A DNA stretch of 64,000 nt from Neobacillus massiliamazoniensis. Its GTDB lineage: Bacteria; Bacillota; Bacilli; Bacillales; Cytobacillaceae. The notes below the pieces were generated by a model. The model had not been told where the DNA came from. It worked only from the letters and a program-made list of their open reading frames with translations, and did no database searches. The position numbers and the translations under genes were made by a program. Shown here piece by piece: positions 59,573 through 64,000 of the stretch (positions are counted from its first letter, which is position 1; each line of letters begins with the position of its first letter). The stretch is taken from assembly GCF_001048695.1 (NCBI RefSeq), contig NZ_CVRB01000002.1:62001-126000 (forward strand), in the 5' to 3' direction.

Positions 59573-60790
59573 ATGAACTATCAGAAAAAAACAGTTGTCG
59601 CGTCGGTAACAGGTTTAACATTAGAAGGCATGGACATCATGTTTATCTCCTTCGCTATGTCGATGATCATTGCTAATTTTCACATTGACTTAGCTACCGG
59701 GGGACTCATTTCTTCTATTACAAATCTTGGAATGCTTGCTGGGGGAATCGTTTTTGGGATTTTAGCAGATAAATTTGGCAGAGTTCGTACTTTCACCTAT
59801 AGCATTCTTTTCTTTGCCATCGGTACAGCGTTAACAGGGATGGCCACGAGTATTGGACAAGTCTACATTTTTAGATTTATTGCCGGGCTCGGTGCTGGTG
59901 GAGAATATGGAATAGGGATGACGCTTGTGGCAGAGGCGTGGCCAAAGGATAAGCAGGGCAGAGCCTCTTCTTATGTAAGTATCGGTGCTCAATTTGGTGT
60001 CATTATTGCAGCCGTGCTAAGTGCCATCATTCTTCCTGCCTTCGGATGGAGAGCGTTGTTCTTTGTTGGAATTATCCCTGTCATTTTTGCAATCATTGTA
60101 TGTAGAAACTTAAATGAATCACCGGAATGGATGGCAGCACAAAAACGTAAAAAAACAGGTAAAGCACACGAGAAAGGTAAACTTCTTCAGTTGTTTGCTA
60201 CCCCTAGAACATCGATAACAACGATCTCATTAGCCATTATGTCCACCGTTCAAATTGCCGGGTATAACGGTTTGATGATTTGGCTGCCTACCATGCTTCA
60301 AAAATCACAAGGACTATCGGTTTCAAGTTCTGCACTGTGGACCATTAGCACAGCTGTTGGGATGTTGATTGGTATGCTGACATTTGGGCAATTCATTGAT
60401 CGGCTTGGGATGAAGCGTTCTTATGGAATCTTCTTGCTGGCCTCTGCCTCTGCGGTATTTTTATACTCGCAAGCAGCCGGAAGCGCAGCAGTACTTATTG
60501 GCGGTGCGATTGTTGGGTTTTTTTCGAATGGAATGTTTGCCGGATATGGTGCATTAATCAGCAGTTTTTATCCGGTCCAAGTTCGCAGTACTGCCACAAA
60601 CGCGATTTTTAACTTTGGCCGGGCACTAGGAGGACTATCACCAATATTGATTGGCTACATTTTACAAAAATACGATATTACTATGGCAATGACATACCTT
60701 GCTGTTTTATACTGTGTATCCTTTATCGTTATGCTTAGTCTTAAGAAAAATCGGAAAGTAGAATCCGTAAAATTAAAGCGCGTTGTTTAA
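59573..60790 (+). CDS. MFS transporter under PyrR attenuation, candidate pyrimidine-related importer
   Basis: 405 residues, 12 membrane spans with the MFS signature between spans 2 and 3 (GILADKFGRVRTF) and its echo later (GQFIDRLGMKRSY). In style it is closest to metabolite:proton symporters. The ATG at 59573 follows GGAGGG by 6 bp; an open frame reaches 59483 but crosses the second PyrR hairpin. The PyrR leader implies expression when pyrimidine nucleotides are low, so the cargo may be uracil, orotate or a related carboxylic acid. That is inference from regulation. Confidence 0.88.
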   Translation: MNYQKKTVVASVTGLTLEGMDIMFISFAMSMIIANFHIDLATGGLISSITNLGMLAGGIVFGILADKFGRVRTFTYSILFFAIGTALTGMATSIGQVYIFRFIAGLGAGGEYGIGMTLVAEAWPKDKQGRASSYVSIGAQFGVIIAAVLSAIILPAFGWRALFFVGIIPVIFAIIVCRNLNESPEWMAAQKRKKTGKAHEKGKLLQLFATPRTSITTISLAIMSTVQIAGYNGLMIWLPTMLQKSQGLSVSSSALWTISTAVGMLIGMLTFGQFIDRLGMKRSYGIFLLASASAVFLYSQAAGSAAVLIGGAIVGFFSNGMFAGYGALISSFYPVQVRSTATNAIFNFGRALGGLSPILIGYILQKYDITMAMTYLAVLYCVSFIVMLSLKKNRKVESVKLKRVV

Positions 60791-60845
60791 GGAAGCTTAA
60801 GAGGTTGTTAATGACATAGTGTTATTGCGTATAGCACGTATAATA

Positions 60846-60873
60846 GGGAAGCTGGTTACAAACCACGCTTCCC
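60846..60873 (+). terminator. Intrinsic terminator of the MFS gene
   Basis: GGGAAGC-TGGTT pairs with AACCA-C-GCTTCCC around an ACA loop, followed by TTCTCATTTTT, about 55 bp after the stop codon. Confidence 0.75.
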
Positions 60874-60893
60874 TTCTCATTTTTAACGAAAAG

Positions 60894-60928
60894 AAAAGGA
60901 ACCCTCCGAGAAAAAGGGTTCCTTTTTT
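60894..60928. terminator. Bidirectional terminator between MFS and reductase genes
   Basis: AAAAGGAACCCT and AGGGTTCCTTTT form a 12-bp stem with flanking A and T runs; it lies 38 bp before the end of the minus-strand reductase gene, which it should terminate. Confidence 0.88.
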
Positions 60929-60965
60929 AAAAACTGCAAATCTATATACTTTACACCTTTAAATT

Positions 60966-62141
60966 TTAATACACATCACGTTGATAACGCCCTTGCTGTT
61001 GCATATCTTTAAGATACGCTTCGGCTGCATCGCGGGTCAGCGCGCCTTCTTTTTCAATCACGCTAATGAGCGCTTCGTTGACGTCTTTCGCCATATGTTC
61101 CTTATCTCCACAAACGTAGAAATAAGCCCCATTTTCCAGCCATTCAAATAATTCTTTGCTATTTTCAAGCATTTTATGCTGCACATAAACTTTTTGTGCC
61201 GAATCACGTGAGAATGCAGTATCTAGTTTTGTCAGTACTCCATCCTGTTGATATTTTTCCAATTCATTTTGATAAAGGAAATCCGACGCAGCATGCTGGT
61301 CTCCAAAGAATAGCCATGACCGGCCAGTTACTTTATTTACTGCACGTTCCTGGATAAAAGAACGGAATGGTGCAATGCCTGTCCCAGGACCAACCATAAT
61401 AATATCTTTATCTTGGGACTCTGGCAAAAAGAAATGTTTATTAGCTTGAACAAAGACTGGAAGGGTATCTCCTTCTTGAACACGTTCAGCACATAAAACA
61501 GAACAAACCCCTTTACGATCGCGTCCATGCGCCGTGTAGCGTACAGCACCGATCGTTAGATGAACTTCATCTGGATTAGCGGTAAGGCTGCTTGCAATAG
61601 AATAGAGACGTGCCGTCATTTTTCTTAATAAAGAGACGATGTCTTGGGCAGAAGCCTTCCATGGACCAAAAGCACGTAACATATCAAGCAAATCTCGTCC
61701 ATAGCAATATTCCTTTAGTTGGCTTGCATTTTCAATCATCACAAGCTTTTGCAGCTCTTCGTTTTCTGTGAATGCTGCTGCCTGTTGTAAAATCTTCTTC
61801 GTCAGAAGTGTAATTTCAAGGTAAGTTGTCAGCGCTTCCTTCAACGGCATTGTCTCGCCTTGCTTACCAACTGTTACAACCTCTTCTTCATCCCATTTCA
61901 TTTCCTCAATAAGGGCAGCCACAAGTTCTGGATCATTTGCAGGGATAACGCCAAGTGCATCACCTGGGACATAAGAAAGGCCTGAACCTTTTAATGATAA
62001 CTCAATATGTCTTGTTTCCTTGCTAGAGCTTGTCCCATTTAAATTAATATTTTTAAGAACCTTCGCTTGAAATGGATTAGTCCTTGAAAATGGTAGTTTG
62101 TCACTTTTGGTATTTTTATTATTTTCCAAAGTAAGTTGCAT
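60966..62141 (-). CDS. CysJ-like NADPH flavoprotein reductase without the flavodoxin domain
   Basis: 391 residues matching the C-terminal FAD/NADPH part of sulfite reductase alpha subunits. FAD: RLYSIASS and the KGVCSVLCAERV region; NADPH: GPGTGIAPFRSFIQER and YVCGD near the end, with the final aromatic in GRYQRDVY. The N-terminal flavodoxin (FMN) domain of full-length CysJ (about 600 residues) is missing; no frame for it lies upstream. Shorter forms of this type occur in Bacillaceae. The electron acceptor is therefore open: a separate flavodoxin or the sulfite reductase beta subunit. Start ATG at 62141, RBS GGAGG 9 bp upstream. Confidence 0.88.
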   Translation of the reverse strand: MQLTLENNKNTKSDKLPFSRTNPFQAKVLKNINLNGTSSSKETRHIELSLKGSGLSYVPGDALGVIPANDPELVAALIEEMKWDEEEVVTVGKQGETMPLKEALTTYLEITLLTKKILQQAAAFTENEELQKLVMIENASQLKEYCYGRDLLDMLRAFGPWKASAQDIVSLLRKMTARLYSIASSLTANPDEVHLTIGAVRYTAHGRDRKGVCSVLCAERVQEGDTLPVFVQANKHFFLPESQDKDIIMVGPGTGIAPFRSFIQERAVNKVTGRSWLFFGDQHAASDFLYQNELEKYQQDGVLTKLDTAFSRDSAQKVYVQHKMLENSKELFEWLENGAYFYVCGDKEHMAKDVNEALISVIEKEGALTRDAAEAYLKDMQQQGRYQRDVY

Positions 62142-62341
62142 GTCTTGTAACCTCCAAAAGTAATATATAGCTAGGATAACACAACATTGGAAAATAAGAA
62201 GTGTATTTTGACACACAATGGACAATAATTTTTATCCTAGCTGTAAAATGGGGTCTGACTCCCCCAATGATGTAATTTTCATTCATTGCCTTTTCAATCT
62301 CTACATCAAGGAAACGATTTTCCATTGATGAAAAATATTGC
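62142..62341. other. Gap between mqo and the CysJ-like gene
   Basis: 200 bp. An open stretch on the minus strand here has no start signal. TTTTGACACACAATGGACAAT lies on the plus strand side and may contain promoter parts of the reductase in the opposite sense; nothing definite. Confidence 0.3.
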
Positions 62342-63883
62342 TTAAACTTTTTCTAATACCTTTGTTTCTACATCCAAAGAATTAACTTGGTTTGGCAAGT
62401 TTTCACTTAGACCAAGCGCCAGCGCTGAAGAAGTATAAATTTCGTGGAATAGCTCTGGGCTTTCCACTAGTGACACGCCATAAGAAGGAATCATTTCCAT
62501 TATTTTCGATTCCCACTCTTCAAAATGTTGTGGGAAGCATTTTTCTAATACCACAAGCATAACGTGAACGGCAGTAGAAGCACCCGGAGAAGCGCCGAGC
62601 AATGCAGCTATCGAGCCATCAGCGGCACTAACAACTTCCGTACCAAATTGAAGTGTTCCTTTACCTCCAGCCTCAGTATCTTTGATAACTTGCACACGTT
62701 GGCCCGCTACCACTATATCCCAATCCTCACTTTTGGCGTTCGGAACAAATTCTCGTAACTCTTCGATACGTTGTTCTTTCGATAACATAAGTTGTTGGAT
62801 CAGGTATTTTGTTAATGGAATGTTTTTTGCACCTGCTGCTAACATAGTGAAAACATTATTCGGTTTTACAGAACCTAATAAATCCATATTTGAACCAGTC
62901 TTTAAGAATTTTGGTGAGAAGCCAGCAAACGGTCCAAATAGTAATGATTTTTTGTTGTCGATATATCGTGTATCAAGATGCGGCACAGACATTGGAGGAG
63001 CACCAACCTTAGCTTTACCGTATACTTTTCCATGATGCTGCGCTACAACTTCCGGATTGTTACATACCATAAATAGTCCGCTTACCGGGAATCCTCCAAT
63101 ATGTTTTGACTCAGGAATACCGGTTTTTTGTAGTAAATGCAGACTTCCGCCCCCACCGCCGATAAAGACGAATTTTGCAGTATGGTATTCGATTTTACCG
63201 CTATCGATATCATGCACTTTCACTTCCCACAAGCCGTCGCTAGTACGTTTAATATCCTTAACACTATGCTTGTAGTTTATCTCGACGTTTTTACTCTTTA
63301 AGTGGTCAAACAACATCCGTGTTAAAGCACCAAAGTTGACATCCGTTCCAGAGTCAATTTTTGTTGCAGCTACTGGTTCATTCAATGTACGGCCTTCCAT
63401 GATAAGCGGAATCCATTCCATCAGTTTTTCAGGATCATCGGAAAATTCCATCCCTTGAAACAGAGGATTTTTCGAAAGCGCTTCAAAACGTTTTTTCAAA
63501 AACGCTACATTTTTTTCCCCTTGTACTAAACTCATATGAGGTATTGGCATGATAAAGTCCTGCGGATTACGAATCAAATTGTTGTTTACTAGATAAGACC
63601 AAAACTGTCTTGAAAGCTGAAATTGTTCATTAATTTTTATAGCTTTCGTAACATCTATAGATCCGTCAGATTTTTCGGATGTATAGTTAAGCTCGCACAA
63701 TGCAGAATGACCTGTACCCGCATTATTCCATTCGTTAGAGCTTTCTATTCCTGCGTTTGCTAGTTTCTCAAACACTTTGATTTCCCATTCAGGTGCTAAC
63801 TCTTTCAGTAGTGATCCTAAAGTTGCGCTCATGATTCCGGCACCAATTAAGATAACGTCTGTCTTAGTTTGTCTGTTACTCAT
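62342..63883 (-). CDS. mqo: Malate:quinone oxidoreductase
   Basis: 513 residues. Oxidises malate to oxaloacetate and passes electrons to the quinone pool at the inner face of the membrane. FAD-binding [20 protein letters not shown] at the N-terminus, then [20 protein letters not shown] and [11 protein letters not shown], both characteristic of Mqo, and the C-terminal [20 protein letters not shown]. Start is the ATG at 63883, 10 bp from AAGGA; the ATG at 63892 is too close. Length is normal for the family. Confidence 0.96.
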   Translation of the reverse strand: MSNRQTKTDVILIGAGIMSATLGSLLKELAPEWEIKVFEKLANAGIESSNEWNNAGTGHSALCELNYTSEKSDGSIDVTKAIKINEQFQLSRQFWSYLVNNNLIRNPQDFIMPIPHMSLVQGEKNVAFLKKRFEALSKNPLFQGMEFSDDPEKLMEWIPLIMEGRTLNEPVAATKIDSGTDVNFGALTRMLFDHLKSKNVEINYKHSVKDIKRTSDGLWEVKVHDIDSGKIEYHTAKFVFIGGGGGSLHLLQKTGIPESKHIGGFPVSGLFMVCNNPEVVAQHHGKVYGKAKVGAPPMSVPHLDTRYIDNKKSLLFGPFAGFSPKFLKTGSNMDLLGSVKPNNVFTMLAAGAKNIPLTKYLIQQLMLSKEQRIEELREFVPNAKSEDWDIVVAGQRVQVIKDTEAGGKGTLQFGTEVVSAADGSIAALLGASPGASTAVHVMLVVLEKCFPQHFEEWESKIMEMIPSYGVSLVESPELFHEIYTSSALALGLSENLPNQVNSLDVETKVLEKV

Positions 63884-63922
63884 TTTTACCATATCCTTTT
63901 ACCCTAAGATTTGCAGAAAGGA

Positions 63923-63936
63923 TGTAAGCGCTCCCG
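63923..63936. promoter_or_regulatory. Candidate cre (CcpA) site upstream of mqo
   Basis: TGTAAGCGCTCCCG matches the cre consensus TGWAANCGNTNWCA at all but two positions. It lies about 40 bp upstream of the mqo start codon, where CcpA binding would block transcription during growth on glucose. Confidence 0.45.
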
Positions 63937-64000
63937 CGTAAGCATCACAGTAAGCCCAGACGGAACCTAGAAACACACCTTTTCTGTATCAATATATAAC

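Overview
The window looks like chromosomal DNA of a low-GC Gram-positive, most likely a Bacillaceae member (Bacillus or Neobacillus type). The grounds are strong Shine-Dalgarno sites, frequent TTG starts, a c-di-AMP (ydaO) and a manganese (yybP-ykoY) riboswitch, a PyrR attenuator, a PlcR/NprR-type regulator, a sortase with an LPXTG substrate, and a Bacillus-style GC-rich inverted-repeat element. No rRNA, tRNA, transposase, prophage or CRISPR array was seen. The species cannot be fixed from sequence alone.

Layout. 1-5.3 kb: potassium-uptake operon on the minus strand (promoter, c-di-AMP riboswitch, two tiny membrane proteins including KdpF, then kdpA, kdpB, kdpC and the start of kdpD). 5.4-11.9 kb: a DUF2294 protein, a 52-bp tandem repeat array, a diheme cytochrome c, an AT-rich cardiolipin synthase region and a LysM/SH3 wall protein. 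11.9-33.0 kb: a complete glycyl-radical bacterial microcompartment (BMC) locus for choline. The shell, core enzymes and transporter form one minus-strand operon (28.3 to 12.0 kb). It is followed by a LicA-like choline kinase (minus), an iron alcohol dehydrogenase (plus) and a PocR-type two-component system (minus). 33.5-38.4 kb: amino-acid permease, alpha/beta hydrolase, riboswitch-controlled TerC protein and an RNPP regulator. 38.6-47.9 kb: class D sortase and a 2891-residue LPXTG subtilase. 48-64 kb: an inverted-repeat element, a PAS histidine kinase, an acetyltransferase, two secreted or lipoprotein genes, an SDR/QueA-like/VOC/two-component operon, a Lin0512 protein, a PyrR-attenuated MFS transporter, a CysJ-like reductase and malate:quinone oxidoreductase.

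How the BMC genes fit together. The glycyl radical enzyme carries every active-site residue recalled for choline trimethylamine-lyase, at the same residue numbers as the Desulfovibrio enzyme (Y208, D216, F395, C489, E491, T502, Y506, G821). CutC, activated by CutD, would split choline to trimethylamine and acetaldehyde inside a shell of nine BMC-domain proteins. The aldehyde would go to acetyl-CoA (ALDH), acetyl-phosphate (PduL) and acetate plus ATP (EutQ-like), or to ethanol (alcohol dehydrogenase), with a PduS/PduT-like pair handling electrons. Choline entry may be through the RhaT-like membrane protein and sensing through the PocR kinase.

Most notable points: the second ALDH has Ser in place of the catalytic Cys; the alcohol dehydrogenase frame has an ATA where its ATG should be; a EutT-like protein sits in a B12-independent pathway; the pyrimidine regulator PyrR appears to control an MFS transporter; and a GAF kinase carries a cysteine cluster like that of oxygen-sensing Fe-S kinases.
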